A stretch of DNA of 22,495 nt from JAGNNV01 sp031412915 (GTDB taxonomy: Bacteria; Acidobacteriota; Vicinamibacteria; Fen-336; JAGNNV01). The DNA lies in the NCBI GenBank assembly GCA_031412915.1, contig JANODX010000092.1:1-22495 (forward strand), in the 5' to 3' direction. Both the position numbers and the translations under genes were made by a program. Positions 7,727 through 15,518 of this stretch are shown here, piece after piece. Every line of letters begins with the position of its first letter. Within the stretch, counting starts at the first letter, position 1. Below the pieces are notes generated by a model. It was not told where the DNA came from. It searched no databases and worked only from the letters and a program-made list of their open reading frames with translations.

Positions 7727-9124
7727 TCACGCGATCTCGAGCGCCCGGGCCACCGCCTCGATCGTCCGTGTCACCGCCGCGTCGTCGGTCTGCCAGTTGA
7801 CCACGCAGACCCGCATGGCCCTGTTTCCGCCCCAGGTCACTCCGCCGAACATCGCCTCTCCGCTCCGGTTGATTGCCTCGATGATTCGCTCGGTCCGGAT
7901 GTCGTGATCGGCATTCGTGGCCCCGGGCCTGGAATCGAGGAAACGCACCAACCCCTGATTGAGCCTGGGGGGTGACACGATCTCCGTCCCCGGCAGCGCG
8001 CCTATGCCAAGCACCAACGCCTCGCACTGGGCGCTGTTTCGCTCGATCAGCCGGGCCACACCGTCGCGGCCGAGTTCGCGGAGCGCCGCATAGACGCCGA
8101 ACCCCCGCGCCCGCCGCGACCACTCCGGCGTCCAGTCGATCTGATCCCGCGCCTCCTGCTCACCCACGAAATAGGAATCGCGGATCGTCATCGCGCGGCG
8201 GTGTGCGTCGGTGTGCCGAATGGCGACAAAGCCGCAGTCCTGGGGCACATTCAGCCACTTGTGACAGTCCGTGGCCCAGCTGTCCGCGAGATCCATGCCA
8301 TCGGTGAGCGCCCCGAACCGCTTACTGGTCCGAGCAAAGAGCCCGAACGCGCCGTCGACATGGACCCACGCACCGTACTGGTGGGCCAGAGGGATCAACG
8401 CGGGGTAAGGATCGAACGCCGCGGTGTTGAGGTCGCCGCCGTTCAGGCCCACGATGGCCGGCCCGCTCCCCGCCTTGAGGGCGGCCTCGAGTGTTGCCGG
8501 TGTGATCAGACCGTCAAGGTTCACCGGCAGGACCACCAGCTGGTGCGACCCGATCCCCAGATAGCGAAGCGCCCGATCAAGCGACACGTGGCGGATGGCG
8601 CTCACCAGCACCCGAATCGGCGGAGTCCCCGCGAGCCCCTGCGTCCCGACGTCCCAACCCGCGGCGCGGAGCACCTGATCGCGAGCGGCCGCGAGCGCGG
8701 TGAAGTGCGCCATCTGACAGCCGGTGGTGAAGGCGAACGACGCCGAAGCCGGGAGCCGCAGCAGGTCGAGCAGCCACTTGCCCGCCACCTCCTCCGCGAC
8801 GGACGACACCGGCGACGTGGCATAGATCACCGCGTTCTGGTCCCAGGCACTCACGAGCCAATCGGCCGCGATGGCCGAGGGGAGCGCCCCGCCGATCACC
8901 CACGCGAAGAACCGGGCGCTTCCAGATCCGAGCTGCCCGCCTTCGGCAGCCCGGGCCAGCTCATCGATCACCTGATCGGCGGGCAGGCCTTCATGCCGGA
9001 GCGCGACGTCGAAACGGGCCTTGAGGTCGTCGCGGGTCGCGGGCGCGGCCACGGAGCGGGTGTCGACCTGGTCGAGGTATCGGCGCGCATGGTAGGCGGC
9101 GCGGTCGAGAGCACTGTGTTTCAT
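7727..9124 (-). CDS. Group II PLP-dependent amino-acid decarboxylase
   Basis: A 465-residue fold-type I enzyme of the glutamate/aromatic-amino-acid decarboxylase group. It shows TTGCQMAHFTALAAAR for phosphate binding, SAIRHVS with the ring-stacking His179, HVDGAFG with Asp257 contacting the pyridine nitrogen, and ATDCHKWLNVPQDCG with the Schiff-base Lys289. It should remove the alpha-carboxylate of an amino acid in the cytoplasm; the substrate cannot be read from sequence. ATG 9124 (MKHSALDRAAYHARRYLD) is preferred because the upstream extension looks non-coding. The gene is divergent from ggt, sharing a 136-bp promoter region, and its stop faces the NTF2-like gene with only 13 bp between them. 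Confidence 0.88.
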   Translation of the reverse strand: MKHSALDRAAYHARRYLDQVDTRSVAAPATRDDLKARFDVALRHEGLPADQVIDELARAAEGGQLGSGSARFFAWVIGGALPSAIAADWLVSAWDQNAVIYATSPVSSVAEEVAGKWLLDLLRLPASASFAFTTGCQMAHFTALAAARDQVLRAAGWDVGTQGLAGTPPIRVLVSAIRHVSLDRALRYLGIGSHQLVVLPVNLDGLITPATLEAALKAGSGPAIVGLNGGDLNTAAFDPYPALIPLAHQYGAWVHVDGAFGLFARTSKRFGALTDGMDLADSWATDCHKWLNVPQDCGFVAIRHTDAHRRAMTIRDSYFVGEQEARDQIDWTPEWSRRARGFGVYAALRELGRDGVARLIERNSAQCEALVLGIGALPGTEIVSPPRLNQGLVRFLDSRPGATNADHDIRTERIIEAINRSGEAMFGGVTWGGNRAMRVCVVNWQTDDAAVTRTIEAVARALEIA

Positions 9125-9162
9125 GACGGACAACCTAACCGGGCGGCCCGCCCGCTGGCAAT

Positions 9163-9184
9163 CCGATTCTTGCGCTTGAATCGG
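9163..9184. promoter_or_regulatory. Inverted repeat in divergent promoter region, possible operator
   Basis: CCGATTC (9163-9169) and GAATCGG (9178-9184) form perfect 7-bp arms with an 8-bp centre. The repeat lies between the divergent starts at 9124 and 9261, where a terminator is not expected, so an operator is the simpler reading. No regulator gene is adjacent. Confidence 0.35.
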
Positions 9185-9260
9185 CAATCGCATTGTGCGC
9201 GCTGCTTCTTGTGTTGGCGTATCGTTCAACCTGGTGTTTCACAAAACAAAGGGGAGTTCG

Positions 9261-11003
9261 ATGCGGCTTTTCGGCGTCATTCTCGGTGGTGTTCTTCTGG
9301 CGCCGTCGCTGGCGTTCGCGCAGCAATGGGCGCACTTCACGCCACCGGCGATGAAGGACGAGCGGCCGGTCGAAGCCCAGAATGGCATGGCGGTCAGCGC
9401 CCAGCATTATGCCAGCGAGGTAGGTGCCGAAATACTGAAGCAAGGCGGCAACGCCGTCGATGCGGCGGTGGCGATCGGCTATGCACTGGCGGTTACCTAT
9501 CCCTCCGCGGGCAATATCGGCGGTGGCGGGTTTGCCACCATCCATTTTGCCAACGGCAAGGACACTTTCATCAACTTCCGCGAAAAAGCGCCGCTGGCCG
9601 CCAGCGCCAACATGTATCTGGACGCCAAGGGCGATGTGATCCCGATGGCGAGCCTTTATGGCTACCAGGCGGTCGCCGTGCCCGGCACCGTGATGGGCCT
9701 GCAAAAAATGCTGGACGAATACGGCACCATGAAGCGCGAACAGGTGATGGCGCCCGCCATCAAGCTGGCCGAGCAGGGCTTCACCCTGATGCCGGGCGAC
9801 CTGCCCTTCTTCCAGGCCAATGAGGATTATTTCAGGAAAGAGCCCAACGTCGCCGCCATCTTCCTCAGGAACGGCAGGCCTTACGCTGCCGGTGACAAGC
9901 TGGTGCAGAAGGACCTTGCCGCCACCTTGAAGCAGATTTCGGCCAGGGGCCCGGACGTCTTCTACAAGGGCGATATCGCCGAACGGGTGGTGGCCGCCTC
10001 GAAGGCGCGGGGCGGTCTTCTCACCATGAAGGACTTCGCAACCTTCACGGCCGAGGAAACTCCGGCGATCGCGTGCGACTATCGTGGCTATCGCATCATT
10101 TCGGCGCCGCCGCCGTCATCGGGGGGCGCAATCATCTGCGAGATCGCCAACATCCTGTCCGCCTATCCGATGGACAAGATGCCCCACCATTCCGCCAAGA
10201 GCATTCACTTCATGGTCGAAGCCATGCGCCATGCCTATGTCGACCGCAATTATGGTCTGGGCGATCCGGCCTTCGTGAAGAATCCGCTCGACAAGATCCT
10301 TTCCGCCGAACACGCCGCCGCCATCCGGGCCAAAATCCACCCTGTCAAGGCGACGCCGTCAGCCGAGGTGAAGCCGGGTACGCCGCCGCATGAAGATGCG
10401 CAAACCACGCATTTTTCCGTGGTCGACAAGGACGGCAACGCGGTGGCGATCACCTATACCATCAACGGCATCGCCTCCGGCTTCGGCGCGCAGGTGATCG
10501 CGGGCGATACCGGTTTCTTCCTCAACAATGAAATGGACGATTTCACCTCGAAAGTGGGAGCGCCCAACCTCTTCGGGCTGATCCAGGGCGCGGCCAATTC
10601 GATCCAGCCCGGCAAGCGCCCGCTGTCATCGATGAGCCCGACCGTCGTGACCAAGGACGGGAAATTGTTCATGGTGACGGGAAGCCCCGGCGGTTCCTTC
10701 ATCATCACCACCGTCCTGGAATCGATCCTGAATGTGGTGGACCACAAGATGAATGTGAAAGCCGCCGTGGACTCGCCCCGCCTCCATCATCAATGGCTGC
10801 CCGACGTCATCACGGCCGAGCCGGGCGCGATAAGCCCCGATGTGCGCCAGGAACTGGAAGCGGCCGGTTACAGGATTACGGAGGAGGACAACGTCCTGTT
10901 CGGATTCGCCGAGGCCATCATGGTCGGTTCCAGGAACGGAAAGCGGATTGTCTATGGCGCAAATGATCGGCGCGCCACGTCGGGTTCGGCGGTCGGGTAC
11001 TAG
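9261..11003 (+). CDS. ggt: Gamma-glutamyltransferase, secreted precursor
   Basis: A 580-residue Ntn-hydrolase precursor that cleaves or transfers the gamma-glutamyl group of glutathione and related peptides in the periplasm or outside. It has a signal peptide (VILGGVLLAPSLAFAQ), the GNAVDAAVAIGYALAVTYP motif, AGNIGGGGF, the autocleavage site TTHFSVVDKDGNAVA with nucleophile Thr382, and PLSSMSPT plus TGSPGGS in the small subunit. Length fits the family (about 550-600). ATG 9261 is chosen because GGGGAG lies four bases upstream and it starts the signal peptide. Its style, with rather few CTG/CGC runs and many GGCAA and TATG words, differs slightly from the kinases. A transferred origin is possible but not shown. 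Confidence 0.93.
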   Translation: MRLFGVILGGVLLAPSLAFAQQWAHFTPPAMKDERPVEAQNGMAVSAQHYASEVGAEILKQGGNAVDAAVAIGYALAVTYPSAGNIGGGGFATIHFANGKDTFINFREKAPLAASANMYLDAKGDVIPMASLYGYQAVAVPGTVMGLQKMLDEYGTMKREQVMAPAIKLAEQGFTLMPGDLPFFQANEDYFRKEPNVAAIFLRNGRPYAAGDKLVQKDLAATLKQISARGPDVFYKGDIAERVVAASKARGGLLTMKDFATFTAEETPAIACDYRGYRIISAPPPSSGGAIICEIANILSAYPMDKMPHHSAKSIHFMVEAMRHAYVDRNYGLGDPAFVKNPLDKILSAEHAAAIRAKIHPVKATPSAEVKPGTPPHEDAQTTHFSVVDKDGNAVAITYTINGIASGFGAQVIAGDTGFFLNNEMDDFTSKVGAPNLFGLIQGAANSIQPGKRPLSSMSPTVVTKDGKLFMVTGSPGGSFIITTVLESILNVVDHKMNVKAAVDSPRLHHQWLPDVITAEPGAISPDVRQELEAAGYRITEEDNVLFGFAEAIMVGSRNGKRIVYGANDRRATSGSAVGY

Positions 11004-11319
11004 ACCCGTCGGATTGTAGGTGAAATAAGCGGGGTTGGCGCGTCATGTCCAGCCCGGCCCGGTTCGCCGGATGTCCTTGGCGCTTGGAGCCCAATCACGC
11101 CCCTGGCAGGCCCGCTCGTTTCGCTATGGAGAGTGCTCTCGTCACGCTGATCCAGCCCACCACTCAGGCTGCGCCGCCCCGCGGGCGGCCCCGCGCTGTT
11201 CGGCGCGAAACACCTCGCCTATCCCACCTGCGCCGAGCGCGAAGCCTGCCCTCGGGGCATGGCGCCTCGGCGTTCTCGGTGCGTGACCGTACTTACGAAC
11301 TGGGGTACTTAGGAGTGAA
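11004..11319. other. Intergenic stretch holding a kinase P-loop scrap and a repeat
   Basis: This 316-bp stretch has no intact gene. On the minus strand, bases about 11205-11245 encode GAGGIGEVFRA, the glycine loop of the propeller kinases, followed by unrelated sequence. Upstream of it, where kinase codons for LGPYEI would be expected, sits the 32-bp repeat at 11235-11266. It appears to be debris from a kinase copy. Confidence 0.5.
11235..11266 (+). repeat. REP-like short repeat fused to kinase P-loop fragment
   Basis: The 32-bp repeat GAGCGCGAAGCCTGCCCTCG followed by GGGCATGGCGCC is almost identical to 12646-12677. Similarity between the two places extends leftward through the kinase GEVFRA codons (from about 11205 and 12606), about 60 bp in all. 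The copied unit therefore includes both repeat and kinase DNA. Confidence 0.6.
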
Positions 11320-12525
11320 CTATGTTCCGATCCAATGGGAGACGGGCCGGTCGAGGAACTCCCCGATCGGGATGCCATCGCCCCCGACCAACAGGCTCCG
11401 CGTTGGCTTGAAGGCCTCGCCGAATGCCGAAAGCCCTGGGTGGGCCAGCGGCGCGCGACCGCTCTTGACCTCGATGGCTGTGATTCGCCGTCCGGCTTTC
11501 ACAACAAAGTCGACCTCGCGATTTCGCTCGCGCCAGTAATAAACCGCACAGGCGCCGGTCGCGGCCGCGCTCGACAGATGCGCTCCCACCGCGGACTCGA
11601 CCAGCCGGCCCCAGAACTCCCGGTCGGCCCGAGCCTCTTTGAGAGTCAGGCCCGACTGCGCGGTCATCAGGGCCATGTTCAGGACCTGAAGTTTGGGGCT
11701 GGACCCGCGGCTTCTGGCCGCGTCGCCCGCGTACTTCTGCAGACCGCACACCATGCCTGCTCCGGCCAGAAGCTCCAGGTAGTGGGCGAGGGTCGTCGCG
11801 TTGCCGGCGTCCTGGAGTTGCCCCAGCATCTTTGTGTAGGAAAGGATCTGACCTGAATACCGGCAGGCCAGTTCGAACAGCCTCCGCAGCAGAGCGGGCT
11901 TGTCCACGCGCGAGAGGAGGAGAACATCGCGGGAGATCGATGTTTCGATCAGGCTGTCGACCACGTAACGCGCCCAGCGTGGAGGAGTGGCGATAAGGGG
12001 CGCCGCACCCGGGTAGCCTCCGTAGAAGAGGTACTGGTCGAGCGACCAGGCGAAGGCCTGACGCATTTCGGTGAAGGACCAGTGGGGGAGATGGAGTAAC
12101 TCGAAGCGTCCGGCCAGGCTCTCGGTAAGGCCCTGGGCGACGAGGAGCGGGGCCGAGCCGAGCAGCACCACTTTCAGCGGGTGTCGTGACCTGGAGTCCT
12201 CGTCCCACAGGCGCTTCACCGCTTCGGACCAGTTCGGGATCTTCTGAATCTCATCCAGGACGAGAAGGGCGCCCCTCTTGCCGGTGGCCTCCTGACGGGC
12301 GGCCTGCCACTGCTGGTTGACCCAGTCCGCTCCCCGCAGTGTGGGTTCGTCTGCGCTTCCGAAGCGTGACGGTCGCCCCGAAGCCTCGATGGCCTGTTGC
12401 ACCAGAGTGGTCTTGCCCACCTGCCGAGCCCCCGAAACCACCTGGATGAAGCGGCGGGGCTCGGCCAGCCGCCGGGCGAGTTCGGCCGTCTGGAGGCGGC
12501 GGAAAGGCGTCGCTGGTTTGCTCAT
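11320..12525 (-). CDS. AAA ATPase with C-terminal DUF4143 domain
   Basis: A 401-residue protein of the AAA_14-DUF4143 family. It has Walker A GARQVGKTT (residues 32-40), Walker B ALLVLDE (86-92), a VVLLGSAPLLV sensor-like strand, and a winged-helix linker. Its C-terminal DUF4143 part ends in EVDFVVKAGRRITAIEVKSG, which has the spacing of a PD-(D/E)xK nuclease-like core (Asp, Glu-Val-Lys). Family members are widespread and poorly understood; they are encoded singly, often in accessory DNA. Start ATG 12525 follows a strong palindrome at 12530-12547 that overlaps the translation-initiation region, so autorepression is conceivable. No partner gene is evident; the neighbours are kinase debris. Confidence 0.88.
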   Translation of the reverse strand: MSKPATPFRRLQTAELARRLAEPRRFIQVVSGARQVGKTTLVQQAIEASGRPSRFGSADEPTLRGADWVNQQWQAARQEATGKRGALLVLDEIQKIPNWSEAVKRLWDEDSRSRHPLKVVLLGSAPLLVAQGLTESLAGRFELLHLPHWSFTEMRQAFAWSLDQYLFYGGYPGAAPLIATPPRWARYVVDSLIETSISRDVLLLSRVDKPALLRRLFELACRYSGQILSYTKMLGQLQDAGNATTLAHYLELLAGAGMVCGLQKYAGDAARSRGSSPKLQVLNMALMTAQSGLTLKEARADREFWGRLVESAVGAHLSSAAATGACAVYYWRERNREVDFVVKAGRRITAIEVKSGRAPLAHPGLSAFGEAFKPTRSLLVGGDGIPIGEFLDRPVSHWIGT

Positions 12526-12529
12526 TACG

Positions 12530-12547
12530 TTGAGTATTTTTACTCAA
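12530..12547. promoter_or_regulatory. Perfect palindrome just before the AAA-DUF4143 start, probable operator
   Basis: TTGAGTA (12530-12536), a TTTT centre and TACTCAA (12541-12547) form perfect 7-bp arms ending four bases before the start codon of the ATPase gene. It is AT-rich in a GC-rich neighbourhood and overlaps the probable -10 or ribosome-binding region. This position suits an operator, or an mRNA hairpin controlling initiation. No Shine-Dalgarno is visible in front of the start. Confidence 0.5.
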
Positions 12548-12722
12548 TACGGTGAGCCGCGCAAGGGCGCCGCCCCTTAACGCGCGGCAGTTGGATCAGG
12601 TCAGCGGAACGCGCACGGAACACCTCGCCCATTCCGCCAGGCGCCGAGCGCGAAGCCTGCCCTCGGGGCATAGCCCCGATGATTTCATACGGTCCGAGCC
12701 GCGTGCCGGTTGTGAGGCTCAC
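12540..12722 (-). pseudogene. Propeller-kinase N-terminal scrap interrupted by a repeat
   Basis: It starts at GTG 12722, overlapping the TGA of the upstream kinase (GTGA). It reads MSLTTGTRLGPYEIIGA, as in the intact kinases. In place of the IGAGGMG loop there is a 10-12 residue insert MPRGQASRSAP, encoded by the 32-bp repeat at 12646-12677, and then GGMGEVFRAR. Kinase similarity ends right after that (about 12606), followed by unrelated sequence to a stop at 12540. No catalytic residue remains. It looks like the start of a fourth array member that was truncated. Confidence 0.7.
12646..12677 (+). repeat. REP-like short repeat inside a kinase P-loop
   Basis: This copy of the 32-bp repeat (GAGCGCGAAGCCTGCCCTCG, then GGGCATAGCCCC) lies within the glycine-loop codons of the truncated kinase. 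The intact paralogues at the same place read straight through GAIGAGGMG, so the repeat is an insertion of about 30 bp. Confidence 0.6.
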
Positions 12723-15496
12723 TTCTTCACCGCCCCATTCCAGTTCATCACCAGCGTGATCGGCACGGGGGCGCTCTCCAGTAACGTGTTGATCAGGAAG
12801 CGCCCATCGGGGGCGACGTCGTACTGGCGCCCAGTCTGTGCGTCCTCACCGCCGCCCACGATGCGCGTGGGAAAGAGCACGACCGGCGTGCCGGGTTCGA
12901 GGGTCGCGCCAACGATGGTGATGGGCGCCGCCATCATCGCGCCTGCCGGGTTCAGGTAGTACAGCTCCTTGCCGTCTGGCCGCCAGGCGGCAGAGATGCC
13001 GCCTGTCGTGGACACCTGAAGCTGGCCGCTCGAAGCAACTGAAGGCGTACCCGAAGCACCGGGCGGGACAAACGGCCGCAGGTAGATTTCCATCCGTCCG
13101 GATTCGTCCGACTGGTAGGCCACCCACCGTCCGTCCGGCGAGAACTCGCCGTAGGCCTCGCGGAACGGAGTTTTCAGAAACACCCACGGTGTGTGATCGC
13201 CCACCATCGGCGCCACCCAGAGGTCGGCGCCCGTCTTCGGGTCGATGCTCATGAAGAGCAGAAAGCGCCCGTCCCGCGACCAGCTGGTGGGAGACTTGGA
13301 CTGGTCGGAGGCGACGAAGCGCTCCTCCACTCCCGCACCGTTCGTGGGCTTCAGGTAGAAGTCCGATTCATTCCTGCGGTCCGAGCGGAAGACGATCCGC
13401 GTTCCGTCCGGCGAGAAGAGCCCCCTCTCGTCGCGAGCCGGATCAAAGGTCAACCGACTCATGCGGGGGCCGTCCAGTAGCCAGAGGTCCCGGTTGCCTT
13501 GCACCCCACGCTCCACCATCACGCGCCGGCCGTCCGGCGACACTCTGGGATGGGCCAGATTGCTACCACCCGGGTCGCCGACCGTGCCCCGCGCCGTGCC
13601 CGACCTATCGACCCAGGTCAGTTGCCGCTGTGTGCCCGCGTCTGTTCGGTAGGCCAAAAGCCCCGCAGCCGCCGCCAACGCACCAAACGAGGGGACCCCG
13701 TCGGCCAGCCTGTCGGCCAGCCTCAGGGGTTCCCCAGCGAGCGCCTTCTGGTCCAGGTCGAGCCGCTGGGCCACGAGCGTGCCCGCCTGCACCCACAGGA
13801 GCCAGCCGTCTCCACGAAACGCGTCGCCGGCCCCCGGCAGATACACTCCCTGGCTGAGGCCAGGCGTCAGCCGGGTCGGGGCGCTCCCGTCGAGCGCGCC
13901 GAGGTAGATCCCGTTTGTGTCAGAGGCGCCGAACACGGTGAACAGGACCCTTTGACCGTCAGGCAGAAAGGACGGTGAGACGTGACCGGTCTGATGAAGG
14001 CCGAGGGTTGTCGCCGCGGTCGAAGCACCCCCGGCGGCGGACACGCGCATCAAGAGGCTTGTAAAGTTTGGCGCAAACAGGATGACGCCATCCGCGTTCC
14101 ACGTCCCGCCGACACCGTTGGGGGCGGGCGCCAACGTCTGGGGCGCGCCACCGGCGAGGTCGAGCCGCTTCAATGCGCCCGCGGCGAAGAAGCCGATGGA
14201 TCGGCCGTCGGGCGACCAGAACGGGAAGCGCGCTCCTTCGGTCCCGGCCAAGGGCTGCGCCGTCGTCGTCGCCAGCGACCGCAGCCACAGACGCTTCGGG
14301 TCGCCCGAGGCGACGAACACGATCTGCCGGCCGTCCGGCGAGAGCGCAAACGACTCGGTGGCGGCGGGAGTGACGATCTCGAGGCGGGTCTCGGGCGGCG
14401 GCGTTTCGCGAAGATGCCGCAGCGCGGGAACGGCGAGTCCCGTGGCCACCAGTGCGGCGCCCGCGAGCATCCATGGAAATGCGCGCTGCCACGCCGCGGG
14501 GCGCGGAGCCTGGTCTTGGGCGCCTTTCGCCATGGCCGCGGTGGACGGGCCCGCGTCGTCCGGCGCACCGGCGATGATTTTGTCCAGCACGAGGCGCGCG
14601 TCACCGATGTCGCGCAGACGCTGCCTTGAATCGCGAACGAGGCAGTCGCGCACGAGTGCCTTGAGCCGCGAGGGCATGGCTTCCGGGAGTGACGCGATGC
14701 CGACATCACGCGTGAGCACCGCGGCGAGCGTCTCGGAGACATCCTCGGCGGCGAACAGGCGATTTCCCGTGAGCATCTCGTGGAGCACCACGCCGAAGGC
14801 CCAGATGTCGGTGCGCTTATCGACCGCCTTGCCCTTGGCCTGCTCGGGCGACATGTACGCTGCGGTGCCGATGATGATCCCGGCGTCAGTCATGTGGCGC
14901 GACATCGTGGGGGACGCTTCGACCAGCTCAGCGTCCGTGTCGCCCGGTGGCTGAGCCTGTCGAAGCCCCATGGCCTTGGCGAGTCCGAAGTCGAGGACCT
15001 TGACCGTGCCGTCGGAGCGCACCTTGATGTTGGCGGGCTTGAGGTCGCGATGAACGATGCCCTGCTCGTGCGCGGCCTCCAGGGCTTCGGCGATCTGTCG
15101 CGCGATGGGCAACGCCTCCGCAATCGGAATCGGCCCGCGCGCGATGTGGACGGAGAGATCCTCACCCTCGACCAGTTCCATCACCAGCGCTCGCACGGGC
15201 GCTTCGACGGGCTCAGCGCCCGTTACGGAGGTCCCTGAGCTTGTCGAAGGGACCGACTCCTCAATCCCGTAAATCGCCGCGATGTTGGGATGGTTCAGCG
15301 AAGCGAGAGTCTGAGCCTCACGAGTGAACCGGGCCAGTCGTTCCGGGTCGTCCGCGAAGGCCGCGGGCAGAACCTTGATCGCGACATCGCGATTGAGCTT
15401 GGTGTCGCGAGCACGAAACACCTCGCCCATCCCGCCCGCACCGATTGCGCTCGTGATTTCGTACGGTCCGAGCCGAGCGCCGGGCAAGAGGGTCAT
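12719..15496 (-). CDS. Membrane Ser/Thr kinase with C-terminal TolB/PD40 propeller
   Basis: A 925-residue kinase with glycine loop GAGGMGEVF (19-27), VAIK Lys41, HRD Asp151, DFG Asp169 and MSPEQ. A membrane segment lies at about 339-358 and is followed by PD40/TolB-like propeller repeats (FALSPDGRQIVFVAS, FWSPDGRSIGFFA, HPRVSPDGRRVMVE, GEFSPDGRWVAYQS). It ends ITLVMNWNGAVKK, typical of acidobacterial kinases of this type. The propeller should lie outside the membrane as sensor or binding domain. Two in-frame palindromic elements add about 20 residues each, at 81-100 (beta4-beta5) and 177-195 (activation segment). Start ATG 15496 has GGGAG upstream and lies 22 bp after the preceding kinase stop, so it is probably co-transcribed. 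Confidence 0.92.
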   Translation of the reverse strand: MTLLPGARLGPYEITSAIGAGGMGEVFRARDTKLNRDVAIKVLPAAFADDPERLARFTREAQTLASLNHPNIAAIYGIEESVPSTSSGTSVTGAEPVEAPVRALVMELVEGEDLSVHIARGPIPIAEALPIARQIAEALEAAHEQGIVHRDLKPANIKVRSDGTVKVLDFGLAKAMGLRQAQPPGDTDAELVEASPTMSRHMTDAGIIIGTAAYMSPEQAKGKAVDKRTDIWAFGVVLHEMLTGNRLFAAEDVSETLAAVLTRDVGIASLPEAMPSRLKALVRDCLVRDSRQRLRDIGDARLVLDKIIAGAPDDAGPSTAAMAKGAQDQAPRPAAWQRAFPWMLAGAALVATGLAVPALRHLRETPPPETRLEIVTPAATESFALSPDGRQIVFVASGDPKRLWLRSLATTTAQPLAGTEGARFPFWSPDGRSIGFFAAGALKRLDLAGGAPQTLAPAPNGVGGTWNADGVILFAPNFTSLLMRVSAAGGASTAATTLGLHQTGHVSPSFLPDGQRVLFTVFGASDTNGIYLGALDGSAPTRLTPGLSQGVYLPGAGDAFRGDGWLLWVQAGTLVAQRLDLDQKALAGEPLRLADRLADGVPSFGALAAAAGLLAYRTDAGTQRQLTWVDRSGTARGTVGDPGGSNLAHPRVSPDGRRVMVERGVQGNRDLWLLDGPRMSRLTFDPARDERGLFSPDGTRIVFRSDRRNESDFYLKPTNGAGVEERFVASDQSKSPTSWSRDGRFLLFMSIDPKTGADLWVAPMVGDHTPWVFLKTPFREAYGEFSPDGRWVAYQSDESGRMEIYLRPFVPPGASGTPSVASSGQLQVSTTGGISAAWRPDGKELYYLNPAGAMMAAPITIVGATLEPGTPVVLFPTRIVGGGEDAQTGRQYDVAPDGRFLINTLLESAPVPITLVMNWNGAVKK
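14912..14969. repeat. Coding palindromic element, activation-segment copy (kinase ending 12719)
   Basis: Two hairpins lie side by side: GGACGC...GCGTCC (14912-14936) and GGCT...AGCC (about 14949-14967). The loops carry CTTCGACCAGCTCAG and CTGAGCCTGTCGAAG, which can pair with each other. Read in the kinase frame it encodes GLRQAQPPGDTDAELVEAS, immediately after DFGLAKAM. The copy at 20533-20590 is identical or nearly so. Confidence 0.75.
15197..15254. repeat. Coding palindromic element, beta4-beta5 copy (kinase ending 12719)
   Basis: Hairpin one is GGGCGC...GCGCCC (15197-15221) and hairpin two is GGTCCCT...AGGGACC (15230-15254). Their loops hold complementary CTTCGACGGGCTCAG and CTGAGCTTGTCGAAG. 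In the kinase frame it encodes VPSTSSGTSVTGAEPVEAP between the GIEE and ALVMEL strands. The kinase ending at 15519 has a different insert of similar length there, without the palindrome. Confidence 0.78.
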
Positions 15497-15518
15497 GAAT
15501 GCTCCCAGTCTAGCCGGG

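Noticed and set aside
9145..9157. GGGCGG-CCGCCC palindrome as regulatory hairpin
   Set aside because: The loop would be a single base, and such GC palindromes are common by chance at this base composition.
8201..9823. Long plus-strand open frame of 540 codons
   Set aside because: It is antisense to the PLP decarboxylase and then out of frame with ggt; its residue composition (Arg/Gly/Ala-rich) and lack of motifs mark it as a high-GC shadow.
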